Source: Erythrobacter sp. (GTDB lineage Bacteria; Pseudomonadota; Alphaproteobacteria; Sphingomonadales; Sphingomonadaceae). Taken from it: a stretch of 64,000 nucleotides of DNA. The notes under the pieces were generated by a model. It was not told the origin of the DNA, ran no database searches, and saw nothing but the letters and a program-made list of their open reading frames with translations. The stretch is taken from assembly GCA_009993605.1 (NCBI GenBank), contig JAACTB010000009.1, positions 1 to 64,000 on the forward strand, written 5' to 3'. The position numbers and the translations under genes were made by a program. Below are positions 48,802 through 61,049 of this stretch, piece by piece (the stretch's first letter is position 1; each line of letters begins with the position of its first letter).

Positions 48802-50436
48802 TCACCGACCGCCGACCTCGCTTCTGACGGCGCGGCCACTCGGCGCAAGCTCGCCTTCCCAGGCCAAGAGCGGCTTCCTCGCCGCCTGCGTTTCATCCAA
48901 GCGGCGACGCGGCGCGTAATGCGGCGCGCTCTTCATGCTTTCATCGCCCGCGATTGCGCGCTCCGCCACGCTGCGCAACGCCATGATGAACTGGTCGAGC
49001 GCGGCCTTGCTCTCAGTCTCGGTCGGTTCGACCAGCATGGCCCCGTGGACGACGAGCGGGAAATACATCGTCATCGGATGATAGCCCTCGTCGATCAGCG
49101 CCTTGGCCAGATCGAGCGTCGAGAGACCTTCGGCAAAGCCCTTATCGCCGAACAGCGCCTCGTGCATGCACGGCCCGCTATGCGCGAACGGCGCGTGCAG
49201 CAGGTCTTCAAGGCTGCGGAGCACGTAATTGGCGTTGAGCACGGCGTCTTCGGCAACCTGCCGCAGCCCGTCCGCCCCGTGGCTGAGGATGTAGGTCAGC
49301 GCGCGGGTGAACATGCCCATCTGGCCGTGGAAGGCGGTCATCCGCCCGAAGCTCTGCATCTTGCCGCCGAAATGCTCCTCGGAGAAGCTGTCGGCGTCTT
49401 CCTCCTCGACGAGATGCACCACCCCGTCCGCAGTGCGCGCGGTATAGGGCAGCGGCGCGTAGGGGCTGAGCGCTTCGGACAGTACGACCGGACCCGAGCC
49501 CGGCCCCCCGCCGCCATGGGGCGTCGAAAAGGTCTTGTGCAAATTGATATGCATCGCATCGACGCCGAGATCGCCGGGGCGCACCCGACCGACGATGGCG
49601 TTGAAATTCGCCCCGTCGCAATAGACGTAACCGCCCGCCGCATGGACCGCGTCAGAAATCGCCTTCATGTCCCGCTCGAACAGGCCGCAGGTGTTGGGAT
49701 TGGTGATCATGACGCCCGCAACATCTGGGCCGAGCCGCGCTTTCAACGCCTCTAGATCGACGCGGCCTTCGCTGGTCGCCGGGATATCCTCCACCCGATA
49801 GCCGGCGAAGGCGGCTGTCGCGGGATTGGTCCCGTGCGCGCTTTCCGGCACCAGGATGACCTCGCGCGCATCGCCCTTTGCCTCCAGCGCGGCGCGAATG
49901 CAGAGGATGCCGCACAATTCGCCATGCGCGCCCGCCTTGGGGCTCATCGCGACGCCGTGCATGCCGGTCAGCTTGATCAACCAGTGTGCCAGCTCGTTCA
50001 TGACCTCGAGCGCCCCGCGCACCGTATCGACCGGCTGCAAGGGATGCACATCGGCGAAGCCCGGCATCCGCGCGACTTTTTCGTTGAGGCGCGGATTGTG
50101 CTTCATCGTGCAGCTGCCGAGCGGGAAGAGCCCGAGATCGATGGCGTAATTCTGGCGGCTGAGCCGCGTATAATGGCGCACCGTTTCCGGCTCGGTCAGG
50201 CCGGGCAAGCCGATCGGTTCGGAGCGGGCGAGATCGCCGAGGCGGCTGGCCAGACGATCGGCGTCCGCCCCGGCAGCGAAATCGACGCCGGTCGTATCGG
50301 GGCCACCAATTTCGAAGATCAACGGCTCTTCCAGCATCAGCGCGCGATTGCCGGTGACCGTGTCGGGGCCGCTGACGGCGTTATGGCCTTCGACCGGAGT
50401 TCCGGGCTTCCAGCCGGACTTGTTGGGCGCGTTCAT
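48802..50436 (-). CDS. gcvPB: Glycine dehydrogenase (decarboxylating) subunit 2
   Basis: [56 protein letters not shown]. Confidence 0.97.
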   Translation of the reverse strand: MNAPNKSGWKPGTPVEGHNAVSGPDTVTGNRALMLEEPLIFEIGGPDTTGVDFAAGADADRLASRLGDLARSEPIGLPGLTEPETVRHYTRLSRQNYAIDLGLFPLGSCTMKHNPRLNEKVARMPGFADVHPLQPVDTVRGALEVMNELAHWLIKLTGMHGVAMSPKAGAHGELCGILCIRAALEAKGDAREVILVPESAHGTNPATAAFAGYRVEDIPATSEGRVDLEALKARLGPDVAGVMITNPNTCGLFERDMKAISDAVHAAGGYVYCDGANFNAIVGRVRPGDLGVDAMHINLHKTFSTPHGGGGPGSGPVVLSEALSPYAPLPYTARTADGVVHLVEEEDADSFSEEHFGGKMQSFGRMTAFHGQMGMFTRALTYILSHGADGLRQVAEDAVLNANYVLRSLEDLLHAPFAHSGPCMHEALFGDKGFAEGLSTLDLAKALIDEGYHPMTMYFPLVVHGAMLVEPTETESKAALDQFIMALRSVAERAIAGDESMKSAPHYAPRRRLDETQAARKPLLAWEGELAPSGRAVRSEVGGR

Positions 50437-51794
50437 GACAGGGCTCCTTCCAGAGCGGAGGCGAGCGTTTCGATATCCTCCTCGGTGGTGGTCTCGGTCA
50501 CGGCGACCAGCAATCCGTCCGCCAGCGCATCATTGCCGGGGAACAGCCGCCCGAGCGACACGCCCGCGAGGACGCCGTCATCGGCCAGTTTACGGACCAC
50601 TGCGCGGGCATCCTGACCGATGCGCACTGTGAATTCGTTGAAGAAGCTCTCGTTCAGCACGCTCACCCCCGGCACCTTGGCCAGACGATCGGCGGCGATG
50701 CAGGCGAGGCGGTGGTTTTCCGCCGCAAGGGCGCGCAGGCCTTTCTCGCCCAGCAGCGTCATATGCACGCTGAAGGCGAGCGCGCAGAGGCCGGAATTGG
50801 TGCAGATATTGCTCGTCGCCTTCTCGCGACGGATATGCTGTTCGCGGGTCGAAAGCGTGAGGACGAAGCCGCGCTTGCCCTCCGCATCCACCGTTTCGCC
50901 GCACAACCGACCCGGCATCTGGCGGACATGCTTGGGATCGCGCACGGCGAAGAGGCCGAGATACGGCCCGCCGAACTGGAGGCCGACGCCGATCGCCTGC
51001 CCTTCGCCCACGACGATGTCCGCGCCCTGCTCGCCCGGTGATTTCACCGCGCCCAGCGCCACCGGTTCGGTGTTGACGACGATCAGCAGCGCGCCCTTGT
51101 CGTGCGCCGCATCCGCGATCTCCTGGAGGTTTGGCAGGCGGCCGAGAATGTCGGGATATTGCACGACGACGCAGCTGGTCGTGTCGTCGATCCGCGCGAT
51201 CAGGCCCTGATTGTCGGGCGCGGATTGCAGGGCAGGCTCGGCCCCTGCGATCTCGTCCTCGGTGAATTTCGCCATGGTGCGTACAACCTCGGCGTAATGA
51301 GGGTGCAACGCGCCCGAAAGCACCACGCGATCGCGCTTGGTGATCCGCGCCGCCATGGCCACCGCTTCCCAGCAGGCGGTCGAGCCGTCATACATCGATG
51401 CGTTCGCCACCGCGCAGCCATAGAGGCGCGCGACCTGGCTCTGGAATTCGAACAGCATCTGCAGCGTGCCCTGCGCGATTTCCGGCTGGTAGGGCGTGTA
51501 GGCGGTCAGGAATTCGCCGCGCTGGATGATGTGATCGACGCTGGCCGGAACGTGATGGCGATAGGCCCCCGCGCCTAGGAAGAACGGCGCATCGCCGGCG
51601 GCGAGGTTCTTCTTCGACAGCCGCCGCATATGCTTTTCGACCGCCATTTCGCTGGCATGCATCGGCAGGCCTTCGATCGGGCCGCTGAGGCGCGCCTCTT
51701 CGGGAACGTCCACGAACAGATCGTCGATCGACTTGGCGCCGACTTTCTCGAGCATCGCGCCGCGATCGGCATCGGTCAGGGGTAGGTAGCGCAT
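50433..51794 (-). CDS. gcvPA: Glycine dehydrogenase (decarboxylating) subunit 1
   Basis: [57 protein letters not shown]. Confidence 0.97.
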   Translation of the reverse strand: MRYLPLTDADRGAMLEKVGAKSIDDLFVDVPEEARLSGPIEGLPMHASEMAVEKHMRRLSKKNLAAGDAPFFLGAGAYRHHVPASVDHIIQRGEFLTAYTPYQPEIAQGTLQMLFEFQSQVARLYGCAVANASMYDGSTACWEAVAMAARITKRDRVVLSGALHPHYAEVVRTMAKFTEDEIAGAEPALQSAPDNQGLIARIDDTTSCVVVQYPDILGRLPNLQEIADAAHDKGALLIVVNTEPVALGAVKSPGEQGADIVVGEGQAIGVGLQFGGPYLGLFAVRDPKHVRQMPGRLCGETVDAEGKRGFVLTLSTREQHIRREKATSNICTNSGLCALAFSVHMTLLGEKGLRALAAENHRLACIAADRLAKVPGVSVLNESFFNEFTVRIGQDARAVVRKLADDGVLAGVSLGRLFPGNDALADGLLVAVTETTTEEDIETLASALEGALS

Positions 51795-51808
51795 GGTTAC
51801 TCCTAAGG

Positions 51809-51832
51809 CCCCCTCCCGCAGCTGGGAGGGGG
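51809..51832 (-). other. Strong GC-rich hairpin between gcvH and gcvPA
   Basis: CCCCCTCCC-gcagct-GGGAGGGGG, perfect 9-bp stem upstream of gcvPA RBS (AGGAG). Confidence 0.8.
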
Positions 51833-51839
51833 AGCAGAA

Positions 51840-52211
51840 TTACAGCCCGTCGCAGAAGCTCTTATAAGCGGCTTCGTCCATCAGACCGTCTAGCTCGCCC
51901 TTGTCGGCGATGGTCAGTTTGAAGAACCAGCCGTCGGTTTCCGGCGAGGAATTGACCAGAGCCGGATCCTCGTCGAGCGCCTGGTTCGCTTCGGTCACTT
52001 CGCCGGTGATGGGCGCATAGACATCGCTCGCCGCCTTGACGCTTTCGACCACGGCGGCATCCTTGCCCTTCGCGACCTGCGCACCCGTATCGGGCAGTTC
52101 GACGAAGACGATGTCGCCCAGCTGTTCCTGCGCGTAATCGGTGATCCCGACGGTTGCGGTATCTCCGTCGACATCGATCCATTCGTGTTCTTCGGTGAAA
52201 TAACGGGCCAT
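51840..52211 (-). CDS. gcvH: Glycine cleavage system H protein
   Basis: [58 protein letters not shown] lipoyl-lysine motif. Confidence 0.97.
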   Translation of the reverse strand: MARYFTEEHEWIDVDGDTATVGITDYAQEQLGDIVFVELPDTGAQVAKGKDAAVVESVKAASDVYAPITGEVTEANQALDEDPALVNSSPETDGWFFKLTIADKGELDGLMDEAAYKSFCDGL

Positions 52212-52214
52212 CGG

Positions 52215-53402
52215 TCAGTTTCCTCTGTGATAGCGATGGGGGACGAAGGGGAGCTTGGCGACCTTTGCGGGCAGACGCTTGTTACGAACCTCGACGGTGA
52301 GTTCGGTTCCCTCGCCCGCGTGATCGCTCATGACATAACCCATGGCGATCGGATGGCCGAGCGTTGGGGAGAAGCCGCCGCTGGTAACGCGACCGACCTG
52401 ATCCTCGCCGTGATAGACGATCGCGCCTTCGCGCGCGGGCAGGCGACCTTCGAGGACGAGGCCCACGCGCCTGTCGGCGCAGCCATCGGCCAGTTTCACC
52501 GCGCAGGCAGAGTGGCCCATCCACCCGCCGCTCTCGCGCCGCGTCTTCGTCAGCGCGAAGGTGAGGTCGGCGGTGACGGGATCGATTTCGGCAGTGAGGT
52601 CGTGGCCGTAAAGCGGTAGCCCCGCTTCGAGTCGCAGCGAATCGCGCGCGCCTAAACCTGCCGGGCGCACCTCGATCTCGGCGCACAGGCGATTGGCGAG
52701 CGATTCGACGAATTCCGCCGGAACCGAAATCTCGAACCCGTCCTCGCCGGTATAGCCCGCGCGGGTGATCCGCAGCGGCCATTCGCCGAACTGGTAGAGA
52801 GTGGATTGCATGAAGACGAGATCGTCGGGCACGCCGCGCATCACCCGGCCCAACGCCGTCGCCGCCTTGGGGCCCTGGAGTGCGATCAGCGCCTGTTCGT
52901 CCATGTGAGTGAGCGTGACCTCGTCGGACAGATGTTCGCGCAGATGGGCGATATCGTCCCACTTCATCGCGCCGTTGACGACGACGTAATAGGTCGGTTC
53001 GCCCCAATGGCCTTCCGTGCTTGCCTCTTCATCGCCCTCGATCCAGGGCGTGGCGTTGGTGACCATCAGATCGTCGAGAATGCCGCCCTCGTCATTGAGC
53101 AGCAGCGAATAGCGCACCCGGCCCGGCTTCAGCGAAGCGATCGCGCCCGGCAGCAGCTTTTCAAGCTCCGCAGCGGCATTCTCGCCCGTGACCATCAGCT
53201 GGCCCATATGGCTGACATCGAACAGGCCCGCCTGATCGCGCGTCCAGTCATGCTCGGCCACGATGCCGCCGCCCTGATCCTTGTTGTATTGGATCGGCAT
53301 ATCGTAGCCCGCGAAGGGCACCATGCGCGCGCCCTTCTGGCGGTGCCAGGCATCCAGCGGCAGGGTCTCGGTGGTTTCGGGCGTATCGCCGGTGTCGTCG
53401 CT
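52215..53402 (-). CDS. gcvT: Aminomethyltransferase (glycine cleavage T protein)
   Basis: VPFAGYDMPIQY; GLFDVSHMGQLMVTG; RAGYTGEDGFEI. Confidence 0.96.
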   Translation of the reverse strand, partial: SDDTGDTPETTETLPLDAWHRQKGARMVPFAGYDMPIQYNKDQGGGIVAEHDWTRDQAGLFDVSHMGQLMVTGENAAAELEKLLPGAIASLKPGRVRYSLLLNDEGGILDDLMVTNATPWIEGDEEASTEGHWGEPTYYVVVNGAMKWDDIAHLREHLSDEVTLTHMDEQALIALQGPKAATALGRVMRGVPDDLVFMQSTLYQFGEWPLRITRAGYTGEDGFEISVPAEFVESLANRLCAEIEVRPAGLGARDSLRLEAGLPLYGHDLTAEIDPVTADLTFALTKTRRESGGWMGHSACAVKLADGCADRRVGLVLEGRLPAREGAIVYHGEDQVGRVTSGGFSPTLGHPIAMGYVMSDHAGEGTELTVEVRNKRLPAKVAKLPFVPHRYHRGN

Positions 53403-53458
53403 CATATCAGGCCCCGCAAGCATGGTGGCGCCGAAAGCGGCGCAATCGAAATCCATGC

Positions 53459-53680
53459 CCCCTCTGTCGGGAAACCTGAGAGCTTAGCCGGCCGTTTCGG
53501 GGTTCCCGTAACGGTTGGCATTCCCCTTCGGTGGCTGCCAACGGTTCGCACCGCGAGCAACGCTTTCCAGAGTGTCGAGGGCCCGCGCGGTCCCTTTGCC
53601 TGAGAGTTTCCGGGGCGGTTGCTCCTTCGGCGCCGTGGGGCCAACCGAAACCGGCTTGCCCCGCGAGCTCTCCCGCGCGC
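53459..53680 (-). promoter_or_regulatory. Tandem (two-aptamer) glycine riboswitch upstream of gcvT
   Basis: Minus strand carries GGGAGAG...GCGCCGAAGGAGCAA...ACTCTCAGGCAAAGGGACC and a second CACCGAAGGGGAATGCC...GCTCTCAGGTTTCCCGACAGAGG module. Confidence 0.88.
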
Positions 53681-53789
53681 GCCCGCCACAGAATCGCTCC
53701 CATGGCAGACCGCTATCCGGTGGACGTTTCGCGCCCGCCGGTCAATCGGCAAACGGCAGGGATCGGCGCTTTTGCTCAGCTCCAGGGGC

Positions 53790-54703
53790 TTAGGCGTTGA
53801 GCCACAGGAGATAGAGCGCGGACAGGACGATCCATGCCCCGTCCAGCGTCTTTAGCCGCTTCGCCCCCAGCCAAAGAGCTACGGGCCGCGCCAGGAAGCC
53901 GCCCAGCATGGCGGCGGGTGCGGCGAGGAGGACCACCTCCCATTGGATCGTGCCCGCTTCGATATGCCACACGACCCCCGCGATCACGCTGATCGCCGAG
54001 ATGACGCAGGCCGCCCCGGTGCACAGCAGCACGGGATAGTGGCGGATGAAGAGATAGAGCGCGACGAGCTCGCCCACACCGACCGAAAACAGCGCCGTGA
54101 TCGGCCCGCCGACGAGGCCGATCGCGACGAGCACGAACAGATCGGCTTTTGCCAAGTGATCGCGTTCTTGCCGCCGCGCATTCACCGTCCAGGTCGCGAG
54201 AATGAGGGCGCTCCCGAGGAGAATCGAGAAGCCCTTATAGGCGAGCAGGACCGCGTGCTGGTCGAGGCTGGCGAGCCGCTGGGTCAGCAGCATTCCGGGG
54301 AGCGACAGCGCCAGAACGCACAGCACGACGAGCGCGAAATCCCGTGTCCTGACGCGTGCTTCGAGAATGCTCGGTTCCGGCTGGTGCAGCAGCCGGTCGG
54401 TCCAGCGCAGCGCCCCCATGCTCATCCCGAAGCTCTGGATCGCCATCGACACGCCGACCACCTGCAACGGCGAAAGCGCCATCACGTCGAGTTCGCGCAA
54501 GGCGTTGAAGACCGGCACGAACACCACGCCCCCGCCGGTCCCCGACGTGTTCGCGATGATCGCGCCTGTCAGCCCGACCGCGGGCAGGAACCACAGGCTG
54601 CCCAGCAAGGCGGGCGACACCGGGACCAGCAGCCACAGCGCGACGTAAGCGAAGAGCAGCGCCGCGCCGCCGATCAGGACGATGCGGCCCGGCGGCAGCG
54701 TGC

Positions 54704-54728
<25 letters not shown>
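53790..54728 (-). CDS. TSUP (TauE/SafE)-family permease
   Basis: [48 protein letters not shown]. Confidence 0.88.
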
Positions 54729-57301
<2,573 letters not shown>

Positions 57302-57308
57302 GGAAATA

Positions 57309-57836
57309 TCAGACCTGTTCGAGATCGCGCGCCAGCACGACGTCATCGTAAAGTGTGCCGCCGACATCGAAGCGGCGGGTGGCGATCTGGCGGAAGCCGT
57401 GCTTCGCATAGAAGCCGATCGCGCGGTGATTGTCGTCCTTCACGCCCAATAGCAGACGCGAATATCCCTCCGCCCCGGCGATGACGCTCGCCAGCAGCCG
57501 CGCTGCCGTATCACCGCCGTGGAAGCGGGAGAGAAGGTAGATTTTCTTGAGCTCGATATCGCCAGATTCTGCCGCCTCCAGCTCCGGCGCAACCAGCATC
57601 GCATAGCCGACCGGCGCGCCGTCGAGCTCCGCCAGCCAGGCGCGCGCTCCACCCCCCAACCGCTCGCGCAGGTGATCGACCGCGTGATGATGCGCGCAAT
57701 GCGCCACTAGCGCCTCCCCATCGATCATCCCGGCAAAGGTCTCGAGAAAGGTCGCATCGGCCACCAGCGAAAGGCGCGCCGCATCCGCCACACTCGCCTC
57801 GCGAATGGCGATATCATGTCGGGCGGTTTCGCTCAT
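57309..57836 (-). CDS. GNAT-family N-acetyltransferase
   Basis: [20 protein letters not shown]...[19 protein letters not shown]...[25 protein letters not shown]. Confidence 0.92.
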   Translation of the reverse strand: MSETARHDIAIREASVADAARLSLVADATFLETFAGMIDGEALVAHCAHHHAVDHLRERLGGGARAWLAELDGAPVGYAMLVAPELEAAESGDIELKKIYLLSRFHGGDTAARLLASVIAGAEGYSRLLLGVKDDNHRAIGFYAKHGFRQIATRRFDVGGTLYDDVVLARDLEQV

Positions 57837-57846
57837 GCCGCTCCGA

Positions 57847-58893
57847 TCACGCCGCGATCGTGAAGGGTTCGAGCCCGGCCAGTTGCATATTTGCGTCGAT
57901 CTCCGGCACGGTGCGCGGCGTCACGCCTTCGACCGCGCGCGCCATCGCCGCGATATGATCGGGCGTCGATCCGCAGCAACCGCCCAGCGCGTTGATCCGC
58001 CTGTTTTCTGCCCAAAAGCGGGTCAGCGACGCGGTCGTCTCCGGCAGCTCGTCATATTCGCCCAGATCGTTGGGAAGGCCCGCATTGGGATAGGCCATCA
58101 GATAGGTGTCCGCGATATCGGACAGAAGCTGGACGTGCGTGCGCAACTGTTCCGCGCCGAAGCTGCAATTCAACCCGATCGTCAACGGCTTTGCGTGTCG
58201 CACCGTATACCAGAACGCCTCCACCGTATGGCCCGACAGATTGCGGCCCGACAGATCGGTCAGCGTCAGCGAGATCATCAGCGGAATGTCGGTATCGAGT
58301 TCGCGCTCCAGCTGCTTGACCGCCATGATCGCCGCCTTGCAATTCAGCGTGTCGAACACCGTTTCGACCAGGATGAAATCCGCCCCGCCCTCGATCAGCG
58401 CGGCGCATTGTTCGCGGTAGACATCGACGATGGTGTCGAAATCGACCTCGCGGAAACCGGGGTCCTCGACATCGGGGGAGAGAGACAGCGTCTTGTTGGT
58501 CGGCCCCACCGCGCCCGCGACGAAGCGCGGGATCCCGTCCTTCGCGCTGGCCTCGTCGACCGCCTCGCGGATGATGCGCGCGGCGGACACATTGATCTCG
58601 CGCACCAGCCCTTCGGCCCCGTAATCGGCCTGGCTGATGCGATTGGCGTTGAAGGTATTGGTCGCGAGGATATGCGCGCCCGCATCGATATAGCTGTCGC
58701 AGATCTTTCGGATGACCTGCGGCTGCGTCAGATTGACGAGGTCGTTATTGCCCTTCTGATCATGGTTCAGCCCGGTATCGCCCGCATAATCCTCGGGCGA
58801 GAGCTTTGCGCGCTGGATTTCGGTTCCGTAGGGGCCGTCCTTGATCAGGATGCGCGCCTTGGCGGCGGCGGCGAATTCTTCGCGTTTGGTCAT
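57847..58893 (-). CDS. metH: Homocysteine S-methyltransferase domain of split methionine synthase
   Basis: [54 protein letters not shown]. Confidence 0.94.
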   Translation of the reverse strand: MTKREEFAAAAKARILIKDGPYGTEIQRAKLSPEDYAGDTGLNHDQKGNNDLVNLTQPQVIRKICDSYIDAGAHILATNTFNANRISQADYGAEGLVREINVSAARIIREAVDEASAKDGIPRFVAGAVGPTNKTLSLSPDVEDPGFREVDFDTIVDVYREQCAALIEGGADFILVETVFDTLNCKAAIMAVKQLERELDTDIPLMISLTLTDLSGRNLSGHTVEAFWYTVRHAKPLTIGLNCSFGAEQLRTHVQLLSDIADTYLMAYPNAGLPNDLGEYDELPETTASLTRFWAENRRINALGGCCGSTPDHIAAMARAVEGVTPRTVPEIDANMQLAGLEPFTIAA

Positions 58894-59816
58894 GATGCGG
58901 CTTTCGGGCGCAGGCCGAGCATGTGGCAGATGGCGTAGCTCAGCTCGGCGCGGTTGAGAGTGTAGAAGTGGAACTGGCGCACCCCGCCTGCATAGAGGCG
59001 GCGGCAGAGTTCGGCGGCGATGGTGGCGCTGACGAGCTGGCGCGCCTCGGGCTTCTCGTCCAGGCCTTCGAACAGCCCCTCCATCCAGTGCGGGATCGCC
59101 GTGCCGCACAGGCCCGACATCTTCTGGACCGCGGCGAAGCTCATCACCGGCATGATGCCCGGCACGATCTCACCCTTGATCCCCGCCGCCGCGGCGCGGT
59201 CGCGGAAATCGAAGAAGCATTCCGGTTCGAAGAAGAACTGCGTGATCGCGCGGGTTGCCCCCGCATCGAACTTGGCATTGAGATTGTCGAGATCGGCCTG
59301 ACGATCCTTGGAATCGGGGTGCATCTCGGGATAGGCGGCGGCCGAAATCTCGAAATCTCCGACCTTCTTCAACCCCTTGATGAGATCGACCGCGTTCTCG
59401 TAACCGCCGGGATGCGGCGCATAGCCCGCATCGCTGTCGGGCGCATCGCCGCGCAGGGCGACGATGTGGCGAATGCCCTCTTCCCAGTAGTGGCGCGCCA
59501 CCGCATCGACCTCCTCGCGCGTCGCGGCGACGCAGGTGAGGTGGGCGGCGGCGGGAATCTGCGCCTCGTTCTGTATGCGCACGACCTGTTCGTGCGTGCG
59601 CTCGCGCGTCGAACCGCCCGCGCCATAGGTCACCGAGACGAAGCGCGGGTCGAGCGGCTTCAGCGTCTCGACGCTCTGCCACAGCGTCTCGCTCATCTTC
59701 TCGCTCTTGGGCGGGAAGAATTCGAAGCTGACCTCGATATCGCCGGCAAGGTCGGAGAACATCGGCGCTTCCAGGGCGCGCTGCGCCTCGCGCATCTGGT
59801 CGAGAGTCGGGCTCAT
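58890..59816 (-). CDS. metF: Methylenetetrahydrofolate reductase
   Basis: VSFEFFPPKSEKMSETLW; FVSVTYGAGGSTRERT; ALRGDAP; ITQFFFEPECFFDF. Confidence 0.96.
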   Translation of the reverse strand: MSPTLDQMREAQRALEAPMFSDLAGDIEVSFEFFPPKSEKMSETLWQSVETLKPLDPRFVSVTYGAGGSTRERTHEQVVRIQNEAQIPAAAHLTCVAATREEVDAVARHYWEEGIRHIVALRGDAPDSDAGYAPHPGGYENAVDLIKGLKKVGDFEISAAAYPEMHPDSKDRQADLDNLNAKFDAGATRAITQFFFEPECFFDFRDRAAAAGIKGEIVPGIMPVMSFAAVQKMSGLCGTAIPHWMEGLFEGLDEKPEARQLVSATIAAELCRRLYAGGVRQFHFYTLNRAELSYAICHMLGLRPKAAS

Positions 59817-60796
59817 GATGCCGCCGCCGTTCTGGCGGGCCGCTTGTCGGCCGCCGCGAGGGCTATCCATATCTTGACCACCAGGGTTCCTCCGTCGAGC
59901 GATAGGGGGGGCTGCTGCGCCAATCCGGCATCGGTGAGCAGCGTCTGCATCTGCGCATCGGAAAATCCGAGGCGGGCATGAGCGTGGCGCTCGCGCAATT
60001 CCTCGTGGCGATGGGCCGCGAAATCGACGATCGCCACTCTGCCGCCGGGCCTCAGGACCCGCGCAGCCTCGGCGATGGCGAGCGCTGGGTCTTGCGCGAA
60101 ATGCAGCACCTGATGAAACAGGACCGTGTCGAAGCTCGCATCGTTGAAGGGGAGCTGCGCGAAATCGCCCTGCACCAGTTCGACCCGCTCGGTCGGTAGA
60201 TGCTGCAGTTTGGCCCGCGCGACGCGCAGCATGGCGAGGCTCTTGTCGAGCGCGACGATCCGCTCGGCGGAGCGGGCGAATATCTCCGCCATCCGGCCCG
60301 TCCCGGTCCCGATATCGAGCAAGCGACCGAGCGGATAATCGTCCAGCGCCGCAGCCAGCGCATGTTCGACCTGCTCGTCCGAACTGTGCAGGCGGCGGAC
60401 CTCGTCCCAATCCTCGGCATGATCGGCGAAATAGGACGCCGCCTCTTTCTCGCGCGCGGTACGGATCTGCGCGAGCTGGCGCCGGTCCTGCTCGCACGCC
60501 GCGCCGAAATCGCGATCCTCGCCCTCGCAGGCCTGAAGCAGCTCTTCGACCCGTTCGCCGACCGCGTCGGACGCGTCGCCCCCGTGGCGCGCGCGCAAAA
60601 ACACCCAGCTTCCTTCCTTGCGCCGTTCGACCAGACCGGCGGCGCTCAGGATGCCGACATGGCGCGACACGCGTGGCTGGCTCTGGCCGAGGACCTGCGC
60701 GACCTCACCCACCGACAATTCCATCGAGCCGAGCAGGCGCATGATGCGAAGGCGTGTGCCGTCCGCCAAAGCCCGAAAGATCGCCTCGATATCCAT
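59813..60796 (-). CDS. sahR: ArsR-family regulator fused to SAM-dependent methyltransferase domain (SahR-like)
   Basis: N-terminal wHTH LADGTRLRIMRLLGSMELSVGEVAQVLGQSQPRVSRHVGIL; C-terminal LLDIGTGTGRMAEIF; upstream of metF-metH. Confidence 0.82.
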   Translation of the reverse strand: MDIEAIFRALADGTRLRIMRLLGSMELSVGEVAQVLGQSQPRVSRHVGILSAAGLVERRKEGSWVFLRARHGGDASDAVGERVEELLQACEGEDRDFGAACEQDRRQLAQIRTAREKEAASYFADHAEDWDEVRRLHSSDEQVEHALAAALDDYPLGRLLDIGTGTGRMAEIFARSAERIVALDKSLAMLRVARAKLQHLPTERVELVQGDFAQLPFNDASFDTVLFHQVLHFAQDPALAIAEAARVLRPGGRVAIVDFAAHRHEELRERHAHARLGFSDAQMQTLLTDAGLAQQPPLSLDGGTLVVKIWIALAAADKRPARTAAAS

Positions 60797-60804
60797 TGCC
60801 GACA

Positions 60805-60816
60805 ATATAAAGATAT
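60805..60816. promoter_or_regulatory. AT-rich dyad, candidate operator/promoter of the met cluster
   Basis: ATAT-AAAG-ATAT in a GC-rich context, 9 bp from the regulator ATG. Confidence 0.4.
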
Positions 60817-61049
60817 CTGCAAGTCTGTAAATCCGATTTCTAAGCGCGCTGACGCGTCGTGGTGAGGTCCCGCACACGCGACCCGAAATGCAGGAAAAAC
60901 CGAATGTTAACCACTGCCCGTCAAACCATTCCCATCTGTTCCGGGCGCGCCGGTTATCGCGCAGCCCCTTTTGACGCGGAGGCGCTGGTTTGCAGTTCGG
61001 GCCGAACTCCACGGGTTTCTCCCGCTTTCTACCGGGGGGCGGTTGAGCC

